From NCBI RefSeq assembly GCF_018080005.1, contig NZ_CP073015.1, forward strand, positions 1,054,001 through 1,118,000: a stretch of 64,000 nt of DNA. The letters are read 5' to 3'. This stretch comes from Flavobacterium sp. CS20 (lineage in GTDB: Bacteria > Bacteroidota > Bacteroidia > Flavobacteriales > Flavobacteriaceae). Position 1 is the stretch's first letter, and every line of letters begins with the position of its first letter. Positions 8,588-18,321 of the stretch are shown piece after piece. A program made the position numbers and the translations under genes. Under the pieces are notes generated by a model that did not search any database, was not told the origin of the DNA, and worked only from the letters and a program-made list of their open reading frames with translations.

Positions 8588-9963
8588 ATGGCAAGAAAGA
8601 AAAAGTTAGAAATGGAAATTGTAAACCAACATGCAACAGGTATTGACATTGGAAGTCGGTCTCACTTTGTAGCAGTTGGACAAGCCCTAGAAGATGTAAA
8701 AGAATTTGGGGTTTATGCAGAAGATCTTACTGCAATTTGTCAACACCTAAAAAGCTATGGTATTACCTCAGTTGCCATGGAAAGCACAGGAGATTATTGG
8801 CAAAATCTTTTTACAGAACTCATCAAGCATGATTTTGAAGTTATTTTATGCAATGGAAAATTTACCAAACACGCAAAAGGTAAAAAAACAGATGTTAAAG
8901 ATGCAAGATGGATTCAAAAACTGCATGCATTAGGTTTGCTTACAAGTAGTTTTTTGCCTGACCAGCAGACTGAAATACTTAGAACTTATGCACGTCAGCG
9001 AGGCAATATTATACATCAAGCGTGGCACTTCAAGAAAAATGCAAAAGCATGCCTTAAGTTTTTAAATTTTAGACTTGATGTTGTAGTTAAAGACATTTGT
9101 GGTCTTACAGGTCTTAAAATCATAGAAGATATTTGCAAAGGAAATTTAGACCCTAATGAACTTGCTAAGCATCGGCACTACAATTGCCGAAAGTCTGAGG
9201 CAGAAATAGCAAAAGCCCTCCATGGCAATAACAGGAAGACTTTCTTTTTGGGTTAAAACAAGAATTTCAAACTTATCAGTTTTTACAAAAACAATTAAAG
9301 GCTTGCGATAAACAGATAGACCAATTCATAAAAAAGCATCTTGACACAAATCCAGAATTAAAAAAACTAAAAACCAATCCAAAACCTTATAAAAGAGAAA
9401 ATAAGAATGCTCCCAAAATAAAGGATTTTAATCAAGTAGCTTATCAGTATTTTGAAGGTGTGGATCTGCTTGCCATTGAAGGCGTAAGTCATGCTACAAT
9501 ACTTAGTATTATGGTAGAGATAGGTCCGGAAGGATTTAGAAAGTTTAATTCTTCAAAAGAATTTGTCTCTTGGTTAAGACTAGCACCAAACAACAAAATA
9601 TCAGGCGGTAAAGTGCTTAGTTCAAAAGTTCCTAAAGGGAGTAATAGATTAAAAATAGCATTACGACAAGCAACTAATTCTATTGGAAATTTAAAAGATA
9701 CACACTTGTCTGATTTCTTTAAGCGTGTCGCATTTAGAAAAGGAAGACAAGCGACAGTAAGCGCAACAGCAAGAAAATTGGGTGTAATCATATGGAATAT
9801 GGTTACAAAAAAAGAACCTTATAAACCGCCAAAAGAATATCTATTCCTCGATCAAAAAAGAAAGTTAGGCATAGCCAAAAGAATGAGGAAACAAATCGCT
9901 AAATTTGGATTAACTAATGAAGATTTAGGCTTAAATGCAAATATCTATAAAACAGCAACTTAA
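8588..9963 (+). pseudogene. IS110-family DEDD transposase, frameshifted
   Basis: Starts MARKKKLEME. The N-terminal RuvC-like DEDD domain has D in GIDIGSRSH, E in AMESTGDYW and the D pair in KTDVKDARW; this part runs to a stop at 9256. The C-terminal Transposase_20 domain (LLAIEGVSHATIL, then APNNKISGGK) continues in another frame from about 9260 and ends at 9963. Joining them needs one extra G in the run TTGGGTTAAAAC (expected LGLKQEF). The same break occurs in all three copies, so it is either an inherited mutation, a recoding site or a shared sequencing error. Active-site residues are intact. Confidence 0.8.
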
Positions 9964-9998
9964 TTTACGTTAGTCAGAATATAAAACACAAATTCAAA

Positions 9999-10574
9999 TT
10001 GAAAAATATTAGACAATTTTTACTTTTAATCTTCCTTGTTTCTTGTAGCAAAGAAAGTGGAACAAAAAGTTATTTCAATTCGGATTTTGAAGATACTAAA
10101 TCATCTAAGATAAATTTAAATGAATTTAATTCATACGGTGAATTAATGAATTCAATTGAAAAGATTGCATGCTCTGACAGGATTACAAATTTATCTTTTA
10201 ACGGAGTTCATAATAAAAAGGAAATCCACATTTTTAGTTTTTGTCCTGATAAAATGCCAGTTTATGACCCGAAAAACAGGAATACGATCTACTTCGAAAA
10301 AGGAAATTTAATTAAAAACGAGAAAATCGTAAGTTTTGATTCATTGGATTACATTTTAAATAAAGATTTCAAAAATTACGGGGAAAATCTAAATTTCGCT
10401 GACAAACCCGAAAAATTAGTAATTATTATATTAGATGATAAAAATGGGGATTTAGAAACATTGAAAAACTTTTTAGATAAAATCACTAAAGCATATGATA
10501 CAATTGGAACTTCAAAAAGTTTAAAAGTAATGATGGACAATTATGTGGAAATACCACCAATGCCAAAACTCTGA
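9999..10574 (+). CDS. lipoprotein of unknown function
   Basis: 191 residues from a TTG start at 9999, 18 bp after the IS110 right end. N-terminal lipobox LVSC with Cys at residue 16. The remainder is hydrophilic with no recognised domain. Insertion of the IS has replaced the original cassette leader, so any native promoter may have been lost or altered. The cassette start left of the IS (TTACCTAC) does not match the closing attC core (CACCACAAC), so this cassette is probably rearranged. Confidence 0.65.
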   Translation: MKNIRQFLLLIFLVSCSKESGTKSYFNSDFEDTKSSKINLNEFNSYGELMNSIEKIACSDRITNLSFNGVHNKKEIHIFSFCPDKMPVYDPKNRNTIYFEKGNLIKNEKIVSFDSLDYILNKDFKNYGENLNFADKPEKLVIIILDDKNGDLETLKNFLDKITKAYDTIGTSKSLKVMMDNYVEIPPMPKL

Positions 10575-10617
10575 ATTAAAAACTGAACTGATAACAAAGT
10601 ATTGCGTGGAGAATACG

Positions 10618-10754
10618 CACCACAACAATAGCTATAGGCAATAGCTTGGGTTCATGCTAAAAACGAAAGTTTGGGATTTATTTTCTAACTCTACGACTGA
10701 AAACAAAACTGAATGGCTTTTTTGGCGCTACTGCCAATAGCCAAACCGTTAGAG
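10618..10754 (+). other. attC site (cassette 6)
   Basis: Left core CACCACAAC, arms AGCTATAGGCAATAGC and GCTACTGCCAATAGC, junction 10748/10749. The core does not match the cassette start left of the IS110 copy. Confidence 0.75.
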
Positions 10755-10759
10755 TGCAT

Positions 10760-11332
10760 TTGAAAAAAGCAATTAACATATCGATAATATTTATCATTCT
10801 TTTGGTCGGTTGTTCTCAATCAAAAAAGGACAAAGTCATAACGGATAAGTCCAATGACCTAAAGAACAGTATTGAGAACGTAAAATTGGAATTAGATAAA
10901 TTAATAATTGAGTCAATCGACAGTACAGTCTTCAGAGATTACAGCATTGAATTTATAACAAATGCCTCAATTGACAGTTTGACTAAATCACATCTGACTT
11001 TTTGGACTTTAGAAAACACTAAACTTACCGATAAAGAAAGGCTATTGCTGAAAAGCTTAATTGAATCCGATAAAAATTATAATTTCAATGTTAGTGATTT
11101 GATAAAAGAAAAACTGTCAAAATCAAATCAATTGACGGACAATCAATACATTAAAAATTTAAATAAAATTGCAATTGATTCAAGTCAGAATGTTGCTCTA
11201 ACAATTATTGGGACATATTTTACGAGTAAAAGACCTGAAAGTAGGATTTCTGGTTGGGAAGAAATTGTTGTTTTTGAGAAAATCGCTGACAAATGGAGAA
11301 AAAGAAAAGAGGTTATGTATGTGGAATATTAA
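10760..11332 (+). CDS. lipoprotein of unknown function
   Basis: About 190 residues. The TTG at 10760 gives a clean lipoprotein signal (KKAINIS, hydrophobic run, LLVGC at about residue 18); GTG 10754 in frame is an alternative. The start lies only 11 bp inside the cassette, so the ribosome-binding region and promoter must come from the preceding attC. The mature part is hydrophilic and unrecognised; the C-terminal region (GWEEIVVFEKIADKWRK) resembles the strand-rich ends of NTF2-like lipoproteins, a weak hint. Confidence 0.65.
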   Translation: MKKAINISIIFIILLVGCSQSKKDKVITDKSNDLKNSIENVKLELDKLIIESIDSTVFRDYSIEFITNASIDSLTKSHLTFWTLENTKLTDKERLLLKSLIESDKNYNFNVSDLIKEKLSKSNQLTDNQYIKNLNKIAIDSSQNVALTIIGTYFTSKRPESRISGWEEIVVFEKIADKWRKRKEVMYVEY

Positions 11333-11337
11333 AATAC

Positions 11338-11473
11338 GCACTCTAACACCGGCTATAATCCATTGCTCGCTATGGCGATAAACCAAAAAACAGTAGCTTT
11401 AACATGGCTCGATTCCTACTCCGAAAAATCTCTAATTTTTCTCCGCAACGGAATCATAGCCAAACCGTTGTGT
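11338..11473 (+). other. attC site (cassette 7)
   Basis: Left core GCACTCTAAC matches the cassette start TTAGAGTGC. Inner arms GGCTATAATCC and GGAATCATAGCC; junction 11467/11468. Confidence 0.8.
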
Positions 11474-11960
11474 GTAACTACCAAAAAATATTTTAAAAAT
11501 TATAGGCTCACCCATTTTTTGATAAAGTAAGATGTAGGAATTTTTTCGGTGGAATTTTTCTAAATCCTAAATGATAGGCATATCACGATGATTGATTACA
11601 AATGAAATCTCATCACGACGAGAAAATCACAATCCGCAACAAAAGGCTGATTTGCAATAAAATAGTGAATAAAGAAAACGACAAACGATGCTAAATCAAA
11701 AGCTATGGCTAAACGTCAACAAAATGTTATAACATCGAAATTATGGGAAATTTAAAACGTGGGAAAGAAAAAAAATGGGTGCGAAAGGCTTGGGCGTTTT
11801 CAGCAAAAGTTCTCGCCTACTCCACCGCTACTACCAACAATGTGTATCATTAATAGCTGTGTTTGGGCAGAATTTTAAGGTTTGTGATTTTTTTCTATCT
11901 TTACCAATAAAAACGAAAATGTGTTGCCTTTTTGCACGCCACTAATGATACACTCGCCCG
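11468..11960 (+). repeat. repeated cassette R, copy 5 (divergent start)
   Basis: The body and closing attC match other R copies, but the first bases are TTGTGTGTAACTACC instead of TTGGTAGCAACTACT. The start therefore does not pair with its own CTACCAAC core. It pairs instead with TACACACAAC to the right of group II intron 1 at 17,661-17,670. It lies directly upstream of the restriction-modification genes. Confidence 0.8.
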
Positions 11961-12149
11961 TTACCTGCAAGCTGAATAAAGAGCCACCGCTCGGTCAAGC
12001 ACATTTATTTTTTGCCAACGCTAAAAGCCAACGCAAAAAAAATAAAAGAGCTTGCCTTCCCCACCGCCACCCGAAAAAAATATTTGACAACTTGATGTAA
12101 AATTCGCAAATTATTTTTACATTTGCTAAAAATAAGTCAAATCAATAAA

Positions 12150-12473
12150 ATGGCAAGTTTCGGAAATTTCATAAAAACAGAAAGAGAAAAACGAGAATGG
12201 ACTCAAACTGAATTCGGTGCAAAAATCGGAATCAATACAAGTGCAATAAGTCGAATAGAAAACGGAAGTCAAAAATTTAGTAAATCAAAGCTAAAGAAAC
12301 TTTCAGAATTATTTGAAATTCAATTGCAACAAGTAACGGACTTATTTTTTGCAGACAAATTTGCTAGAGAAGCTTTTAAATATAAATGCTCGGAATCAGT
12401 ATTTACTGTTGCTGAAGACACTGCAAATTATTATCGTAACACCAATGTTAAACAGGGAAAACTAGAACTATGA
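12150..12473 (+). CDS. XRE-family regulator (restriction-modification controller type)
   Basis: 107 residues from ATG 12150; a TTG further up at 12123 is less likely. Residues 4-60 form a Cro/C1-type helix-turn-helix (TQTEFGAKIGINTSAISRIE). Stop overlaps the methyltransferase start (ATGA at 12470), so it leads the operon. Small XRE proteins at the head of R-M operons usually act as C proteins that delay nuclease expression; that role is inferred from position. It has a C-terminal extension of about 45 residues beyond the usual short C protein. Confidence 0.8.
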   Translation: MASFGNFIKTEREKREWTQTEFGAKIGINTSAISRIENGSQKFSKSKLKKLSELFEIQLQQVTDLFFADKFAREAFKYKCSESVFTVAEDTANYYRNTNVKQGKLEL

Positions 12474-13468
12474 GTAGAGCTTTAAAATATATTGACTTGT
12501 TCTCTGGTGCTGGTGGTTTTTCGCTTGGTTTTGATAATAAAGGCTTTCAAAATGTCTTTTCAGTAGACATTGAACCTAGTTTTTGTGAAACGTATAATCA
12601 TAACTTCCCAAGTCATAATTTAATCCAAAAGGATATTTGTAACGTAACAGACGCTGAATTAAAATATTTAAAAGAATATGATGAAATTGATGTTGTTATA
12701 GGCGGACCACCTTGTCAAGGGTTTAGTATTGCTGGAAATATTGGAAGAAAATTTATTGAAGACCCAAGAAACAGATTATTTAAAGAATTTGTAAGAGTTG
12801 TAAAAGTTGTTGAACCAACTTACTTTGTAATGGAGAACGTTGCTCGATTATATAACCATAATAAAGGAAACACTAGAAAAGAAATTATAAATGATTTTGA
12901 AAATCTAGGTTATAAAGTTGAATGTAAAATTCTAAATTCAGCAGATTATGGAGTTCCTCAAGTTAGAAAAAGAGTAATATTTATTGGCACTAAAAACAGT
13001 CAAAAAATACTATTTCCAAAAAAAGAAATTGATAAATATATAACTGTAAAAGAGGCTTTATCTTCATATCCAAAATTAGAATCTGGTCAGGAATCAAAAA
13101 TCCCAAACCATATAGCAATGTCTCATTCTGAACAAATGTTGCATAAAATGAGCTTTGTTTCAGATGGTGGAGATAGAAATGAAATCCCTGAACAAATTAG
13201 ACCAAAATCAGGTGATGTTAGAAAATATATAAAATATTCAAGCGATAAACCTTCAGTAACAGTTACTGGAGATATGAGAAAAATATTTCATTATGAACAG
13301 AACAGAGCATTGACAGTACGTGAATTAGCAAAACTTCAATCTTTCCCTGATGATTTTGTATTTAAAGGCACAAAAATATCACAACAACAACAGGTAGGTA
13401 ATTCTGTTCCGCCAAAAATGGCTGAAGCTATCGCTAGTATAATTATTAAAATGAGTGAAAATGTTTAA
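12470..13468 (+). CDS. DNA (cytosine-5) methyltransferase
   Basis: 332 residues, complete. Ordered C5 methylase motifs: I DLFSGAGGFS (9-18), IV GGPPCQGFS with catalytic Cys82, VI ENV (122-124), VIII QVRKR (164-168), IX RELAKLQSFPDDF (about 281-293) and X QVGNSVPPKMAEAIA (about 305-319). Transfers methyl from S-adenosylmethionine to cytosine in the recognition site. The target-recognition region between VIII and IX is short (about 110 residues), as in single-specificity enzymes. ATGA overlap with the regulator upstream; 8-base overlap with the adenine methylase downstream. Confidence 0.95.
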   Translation: MSRALKYIDLFSGAGGFSLGFDNKGFQNVFSVDIEPSFCETYNHNFPSHNLIQKDICNVTDAELKYLKEYDEIDVVIGGPPCQGFSIAGNIGRKFIEDPRNRLFKEFVRVVKVVEPTYFVMENVARLYNHNKGNTRKEIINDFENLGYKVECKILNSADYGVPQVRKRVIFIGTKNSQKILFPKKEIDKYITVKEALSSYPKLESGQESKIPNHIAMSHSEQMLHKMSFVSDGGDRNEIPEQIRPKSGDVRKYIKYSSDKPSVTVTGDMRKIFHYEQNRALTVRELAKLQSFPDDFVFKGTKISQQQQVGNSVPPKMAEAIASIIIKMSENV

Positions 13469-14510
13469 ATATCCTAAAGTTAATTACATAGGCAATAAAG
13501 AAAAGATTGCAAAGTGGATATGCGACCAATTCCCAACGGATGCAAACACACTTTTTGATGCTTTTTCTGGTGGATGTTCTTTAAGCTATGAAGCAAAATG
13601 CAGAGGATTGGAGGTTTATACAAATGATATATTAAAAATAAATTACCACATTGCAAATGCGTTAGTTAAGAACAATAATACTTTACTAGATAAGTCTGAT
13701 ATTGAAACTATTTTTAGAGGAGAACCTTTTGAAGGTTTTATGTTTCAAAATTATTCAGAAGTGTATTTCTTTCCACAAGAATGCAAAGAACTTGATTTGT
13801 ATAGGCAAAACATTGAATTACTTGAATCAGAGGAGAAGAAATCATTAGCATTTTCTTTAATGAGAAGAGCTATGATTCGTAAAATGCCCTATTCTAGGTT
13901 TACATTAAATTGGGATAAAATAGTTCAATTAAGAGATGAGGAATACAGCTATAAAAAATATAAGCGAAGAAGAGCTTATCACAACCAATCATTTAAACAT
14001 CATTTTCTTCAAAATTTAAATGAGTACAATCAAGCGGTATTCAATAATGATAAAAATAATATTGCTTACAACGATGATATTTTCAATTTGTTAGAAACTG
14101 TAAAAGCAGACATTATTTATTTAGACCCACCATATACAGGAACAATGAATAATTATTTTGGTTTTTATGGTTTGGTAGACGATTTTATAACATCAGAAGT
14201 AACAAAACCATTTGAAAACAACTTTGTAAATAAAAATTCTGCAATTGAGCTTTTTGATAAATTGTTTTCTAAACTTAATAATTTTAAATATTGGTATTTA
14301 AGCTACAATAACTCTTCTTTTCCAAGCAAGAATGAATTACTTTATCTGTTGGGTAAATATTCAGACAATGTTGAAGTAATTGAGCGTAAACATAACTATC
14401 AAATTACTGGTAAAAACAAAAAAGAAAAGAATAAAGAATTTTTATTCATTGTGAAAAATGAAAATTATAAAGAAACTATTAAAGAAAATTATGCCACAGC
14501 AGAACTATGA
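13461..14510 (+). CDS. D12-class DNA adenine N6-methyltransferase
   Basis: 349 residues from ATG 13461 (GTG 13455 also in frame). Dam/D12-type features: N-terminal YIGNKEKIAKWI (9-20), SAM-binding FDAFSGG (32-38) and catalytic DPPY (222-225). It sits between a C5 methylase and an HNH nuclease in one overlapping operon. A C5 plus an N6A enzyme in one system is typical of type IIS systems with asymmetric sites (HphI and MnlI are such cases as I recall), one enzyme per strand; that assignment is inference. Confidence 0.9.
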   Translation: MFKYPKVNYIGNKEKIAKWICDQFPTDANTLFDAFSGGCSLSYEAKCRGLEVYTNDILKINYHIANALVKNNNTLLDKSDIETIFRGEPFEGFMFQNYSEVYFFPQECKELDLYRQNIELLESEEKKSLAFSLMRRAMIRKMPYSRFTLNWDKIVQLRDEEYSYKKYKRRRAYHNQSFKHHFLQNLNEYNQAVFNNDKNNIAYNDDIFNLLETVKADIIYLDPPYTGTMNNYFGFYGLVDDFITSEVTKPFENNFVNKNSAIELFDKLFSKLNNFKYWYLSYNNSSFPSKNELLYLLGKYSDNVEVIERKHNYQITGKNKKEKNKEFLFIVKNENYKETIKENYATAEL

Positions 14511-15561
14511 AGAGTATTGGAAACTGACCAATGCCTTTTCTGATTATAATGGTACAAAGTTTTTAGACACATTGGCTGTTTGTATCAATTTTATTGATGA
14601 CCATAAAAACGAAGAATATTCTGAAGAAAAATATTCAAAACTTCAGGACGAGATTCATAAAGTAAATCCTATTAACCATATTTCGATTAGAAAGTCTATT
14701 AATCAATTGGTTAAAATGGGATTTATTAATTCTTTTTTGGTTTCATATCATCCTCAAGCTAAAGAGTATATTGAAGCTCGAACAAATAAGAAAAGAGAAA
14801 CACTTTTATCCAAAATTGTTTACTCAAATTCAAGTTTCAACAGAGCGGTAAATAATGAATCTTCGATAAAACAAATCAATTTCCTAATTCAAACACTAAT
14901 TGAGAAAGGCAAATTATCAAAAGAAGAAATCATTGCCTTAATGCTTGTTGATATTGAAGCTTATAAAAAACCATTTATAACTGAATCAGAACTTTCAGAA
15001 TATGTCAAAGAAGCTAAAGAAATTGGTTTTTTAGAAAGAAAATATAATCAAATTGGTTACCTATACAACCTTCTTGGAAAATTAGATGATTTAGTTTTTG
15101 TGAAAGAAGACCTCTATTTTAAAGAAGATGCAGAACAGATTTTTGGAGAGGATTTAAAAGCAGTATCAAAAAGAAGAGACCCATATTTACATAGATTATA
15201 CAAAAATCAATTACAAGAGGAATGTGAAGAGATTTATGGAAATCCTATGTGTGTTTTAGAGCATCTTTCTTATCCTGTTTTAATTGCAAGTCATATCAAA
15301 CCATTTATTGATTCTGACGATAATGAAGCATACGACCCAAACAATGGATTGTTATTAAGCAGAACAATTGATTCGTTATTTGACTTAAAATACATATCAT
15401 TTACAGATGAAGGAACTATGATTTTCTCAAATAGAATATCAGATGATGTAAAGGAGTTTTGGAAAAATTATAAACTCGAAGAAAATATATTAAACGATAA
15501 GAGAAAAACATATTTGGCTTATCATAGAAATCTAATGACAGAAATTGATGCCCGAGCATAA
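14491..15561 (+). CDS. HNH restriction endonuclease (type II)
   Basis: 356 residues from ATG 14491, overlapping the adenine methylase by 20 bases; ATG 14458 is an upstream alternative. The C-terminal quarter matches the HNH_2 nuclease pattern: Cys near 252, ASHIKPF with His about 268, DPNNGLLL about 282-289, and a ISFTDEGTMIFS strand pair. The N-terminal 240 residues are helical and probably carry DNA recognition. Gene order regulator, two methylases, nuclease supports the restriction role. The cassette's own closing attC core is missing; group II intron 1 begins 100 bp after the stop. Confidence 0.85.
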   Translation: MPQQNYEEYWKLTNAFSDYNGTKFLDTLAVCINFIDDHKNEEYSEEKYSKLQDEIHKVNPINHISIRKSINQLVKMGFINSFLVSYHPQAKEYIEARTNKKRETLLSKIVYSNSSFNRAVNNESSIKQINFLIQTLIEKGKLSKEEIIALMLVDIEAYKKPFITESELSEYVKEAKEIGFLERKYNQIGYLYNLLGKLDDLVFVKEDLYFKEDAEQIFGEDLKAVSKRRDPYLHRLYKNQLQEECEEIYGNPMCVLEHLSYPVLIASHIKPFIDSDDNEAYDPNNGLLLSRTIDSLFDLKYISFTDEGTMIFSNRISDDVKEFWKNYKLEENILNDKRKTYLAYHRNLMTEIDARA

Positions 15562-15703
15562 AGCCATACACATTTGCAATTCACACCAGCCAACGCTGCA
15601 ACCAAAAATTGCAAAAGAGTATGTCTTTGCCAACGCTGAAAACCAAGCAGAACGGAAGAAGTCGAGTAGGTAAAGGGGAATATCCACCCCTAAACCTCTC
15701 ACA

Positions 15704-15737
15704 GAACCGTACGTGATAGTCTCCCATCATACGGCTC
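15704..15737 (-). ncRNA. group II intron domain V (catalytic hairpin), copy 1
   Basis: 34 nt on the minus strand: GAGCCGTATGATGGGA, then GACTATCACGTACGGTTC. This is the conserved stem with AGC-type base, internal bulge and GNNA-like cap. Identical stems occur in copies 2 and 3. Confidence 0.9.
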
Positions 15738-15749
15738 TTCTTAACAAGT

Positions 15750-17009
15750 CTATGGCGTAAAACCGTATTGCCAATGCACAAACAGATTAGGATAATGCTT
15801 TGCAGTTTCCTGTAACCATTTGTAGGCAAAAAACCAGTGTTTACGCCTAAATCTCCGATATTTGTTGCGTACCCATTTTGCCAGACGCATGTTCAAGAAA
15901 CGGAATACATAATGTAATTCACTCATTCTTACTTTGCCGTAATAGTTAATCCAACCTCGTACTTTTTCTGCTATTATGCCTGCCAAATCTGGCAGGCGTA
16001 AATGAACCATACGATGAAGTTTCATCTTAAACAAAGTTTGATTGATGCGTTTCTGTCGTTTACGACTGATTGACGGTGTAAATCCCAAATGAAAGTTCCC
16101 AAAATAGCCCTTTACCATTCTTGGCTTAAATGTAAATCCAAGAAAATCGAATGTTACATAATGAACCTTAAATGGTGGATGCTTCTTTTGGTTGCGTTTG
16201 CAATAAACGATATTGCTCTTGCCGTCTTTTATCTGCAATTTGCACTGTTTAAATCGGGCTTTTACCGCTTCCAACGTCCGCAAGGCTTGTTTAAAATTAT
16301 CGCAATGGATGATAATATCATCAGCATAGCGCTCAAACTTTACTTCCGGGTGGTTGTTCTCAATCCACTTATCAAAAACAACATGCAAGAAAATGTTTGC
16401 CAGTAATGGGCTAATAACACCTCCTTGTGGTGTGCCTTTGTCTCGTGAATGAATACTACCGTCTTTCTTTTGAATTGGAGCCTTTAACCAACGTGCTACA
16501 TACAAGTGAATATGCTTTTCTTTGGTAAAATGTCCTAATGCTTTAAGCATTAAGTCATGGTCTATCTCATCAAAAAAACTCTTGATATCCAAATCTATCA
16601 CCCAATCCATTTTCATGCAGTTTTCCCTGCATTGCTTTATGGCTTGATGCGCTGATTTGTTTGGTCGATAGCCAAAAGAATCTTTACTAAACTGTTTATC
16701 TACAATCTGTTCTAATTCTTCTCTTATTACCATTTGAGCCGTTCGGTCTTGTACTGTTGGAATGCCAAGCTTCCTGATTCGACCGTCTTCTTTGGGTATT
16801 TCTACCTCGCGCACAGTACTGGAAAATAACTACCATCAGCTAACCTATTCCATACAGGATATAAGTATTTCATAGGACGTGAATGTACTTCTTGTACTGA
16901 CAAATTATCAACACCTGAAATTACCTTTGTTACTCTTTACCTTTTTAAAGGCATCCCATACCTGTCGCTTTAATATCGGTTGCGACTTTTGTTTCTCTTT
17001 GAAAATCAT
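15750..17009 (-). pseudogene. group II intron reverse transcriptase/maturase, frameshifted
   Basis: The main frame (354 codons from 16814) has the RT palm with YADD (FERYADDIIIH), GTPQGGVISPLLANIFL and FGYRPNKSAHQAI, then the maturase block RGWINYYGKVRM. No C-terminal HNH endonuclease, as in class IIC. The N-terminus begins MIFKEKQKS at 17009 but is interrupted by at least two frame changes (after KKVKSNKG, and at the SYFP/VREVEIP junction). Copies 2 and 3 have an additional one-base insertion just upstream of their M at MVIREELEQ. Function would be splicing and retrohoming of the intron; it may be defective, or the breaks may be sequencing errors. Confidence 0.85.
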
Positions 17010-17660
17010 CCTAAAAAAATCTTTAGTTGTAATACAATTTAAAACTGTTAAGTCAGTCCCTTCGCTCCATTTCCATTACAGAAACTTCATCACTACTACA
17101 GACTAATCCGCCACTAATTAACAGTATCGCTACTTTCTACCTTGCCCTTCGGGGTTGTGGTATTTTTGCACTATTAATTAGCTTCTCCTGTTCCGTAATT
17201 GAGCCGTAAGCAAAGCTCCTGCCCTCTTTATGCCGATTGCCACTTGACCAGAAATAGGTATCATGTCAAGTTCTGTTCTCGCAAGACCGCCCATCCCTCG
17301 ATTTTGACAATACTAAAGTTGTTTACGACACTTCTACAAGGGTTCAATCTCGTCTCTTTCAGCTTCTTTACTCCTACCATAGCAAACTACTCTGAAAACA
17401 ACACAGGTAGTGCATTTAACCTTATCGCTCAAGACCAACCCGTGAAAGGAAAGCCCCATAAGGCGGTTTGACTGGTGTGCCTAATCACTCCCAGCCGAGA
17501 GACCAATCCTCATCGTACTCTTTACGTGAATCCACCTGAAACAAATGCCAGGGTCGTTTCTAAATACCAATGAGACTCTCATCTCAATTACAGTTATGTT
17601 ACTTGTTTTCAATGAACTTAATCACTATCTTGTATCCCCAAGTAACGCAGGACACACAAC

Positions 17661-17793
17661 TACACACAACAATGGCTATAAGTAATTGCTTGTTCTCGCC
17701 TACTTCTGAAAATCCTCGCGGATTTTCAGTTTGGTGTGTATTTGCAAAGTTAAGTGCTAACCCACGCAACTACTCATAGCCTAGACGTTAGGC
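17661..17793 (+). other. attC site interrupted on its left by group II intron 1
   Basis: Left core TACACACAAC, arms GGCTATAAGTA and TACTCATAGCC, a strong inner hairpin CTGAAAATCC/GGATTTTCAG in the loop, and junction at 17787/17788. The core does not match the start of the restriction-modification cassette (TTACCTGC). Confidence 0.75.
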
Positions 17794-17856
17794 ACAAGGC
17801 TGAAAAAAATATCTTGCTAAAATTGAACATCTCACTAAAATTTGTAAATTAGTAAT

Positions 17857-18321
17857 ATGAAAAAACAGCGAATATATTTGGACACTTCAGTTTTTGGTGG
17901 ATACTATGATAACGAATTTCAAGAATTCACAAAACCACTTTTTGAAAGAATAAAGGATGGAGAATTTAAAGTGCTTCTTTCTGCCATTTTGCAAAAGGAA
18001 CTTGAACCAGCGCCTGAAAAGATAATTAAATTAATCACTGATTTAAAAGCTGAATATACTGAATTTTTGGACGAAGATGATGATGCTGTTGAATTAGCAA
18101 CTGAATATATTGCAGAAAAAGTTGTTGGTCAAACAAGCTATGCGGACTGTCTGCATATTGCATTAGCAACTATAAACAAAGCTGATTTACTTGTTAGTTG
18201 GAATTTTAAGCATATCGTAAATATAGAGCGAATACGAGGCTATAATTCCATCAATATAAAAAATGGATATAAACAATTGGAAATTCGCTCACCAAGAGAT
18301 TTAATGAACTATGGAAACTAA
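17857..18321 (+). CDS. PIN-domain toxin (VapC-like)
   Basis: 154 residues. PIN ribonuclease features: Asp9 in YLDTSVFGG, Glu49 region (LQKELE), and Asp97 in TSYADCLHIALA followed by ADLLVSWNFKHI (109-120), where the usual final acidic residue is replaced by Trp/Asn as in many VapC-like Bacteroidota proteins. Expected to be an endoribonuclease neutralised by the co-encoded small protein. It overlaps the downstream gene by 11 bases. Toxin-first order is inverted relative to classical vapBC. Confidence 0.85.
   Translation: MKKQRIYLDTSVFGGYYDNEFQEFTKPLFERIKDGEFKVLLSAILQKELEPAPEKIIKLITDLKAEYTEFLDEDDDAVELATEYIAEKVVGQTSYADCLHIALATINKADLLVSWNFKHIVNIERIRGYNSINIKNGYKQLEIRSPRDLMNYGN

Larger units (their letters stand above)
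8295..9980 (+). mobile_element. IS110-family element, copy 1
   Basis: About 1,686 bp, shared with copies at 22,793 and 37,505. The boundaries are where the three copies stop matching: CATTCCCCATATC on the left and ACGTTAGTCAGAAT on the right. There are no inverted terminal repeats or clear target duplication, as usual for IS110. It has a long non-coding left end (about 290 bp) and a very short right end (about 17 bp) after the transposase stop. It lies 6 nt after the GTT of an attC core (GTT ACCTAC then element), the same offset as the other two copies, indicating site-specific insertion beside attC. Confidence 0.85.
15661..17657 (-). mobile_element. group II intron (class C, attC-targeting), copy 1
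   Basis: 1,997 bp on the minus strand. The 5' end reads GTGTGTCCTGCG (at 17657) and the 3' end reads CTACTCGAC (at 15661); both edges coincide in all three copies. A canonical 34-nt domain V and a GC-rich domain VI close the ribozyme, and a reverse-transcriptase gene sits in domain IV. The 5' edge lies exactly 10 nt from the AAC of an attC left core on the opposite strand, as in the other two copies. Class IIC introns that use attC sites are a known group. Confidence 0.9.

Noticed and set aside
9250..9270. Programmed -1 frameshift in the IS110 transposase
   Set aside because: TTGGGTTAAAAC could slip, but IS110 transposases are not known to need recoding, and other indels in the same copies point to mutation or error.
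16089..16406. 105-codon + strand frame inside the intron, repeated at 25,226 and 42,014
   Set aside because: Exact antisense of the reverse-transcriptase gene; conserved only because the intron copies are conserved.
17199..17471. 90-codon + strand frame in the intron 5' region, repeated in other copies
   Set aside because: Lies in the structured ribozyme domains on the opposite strand; no start context or protein-like composition.
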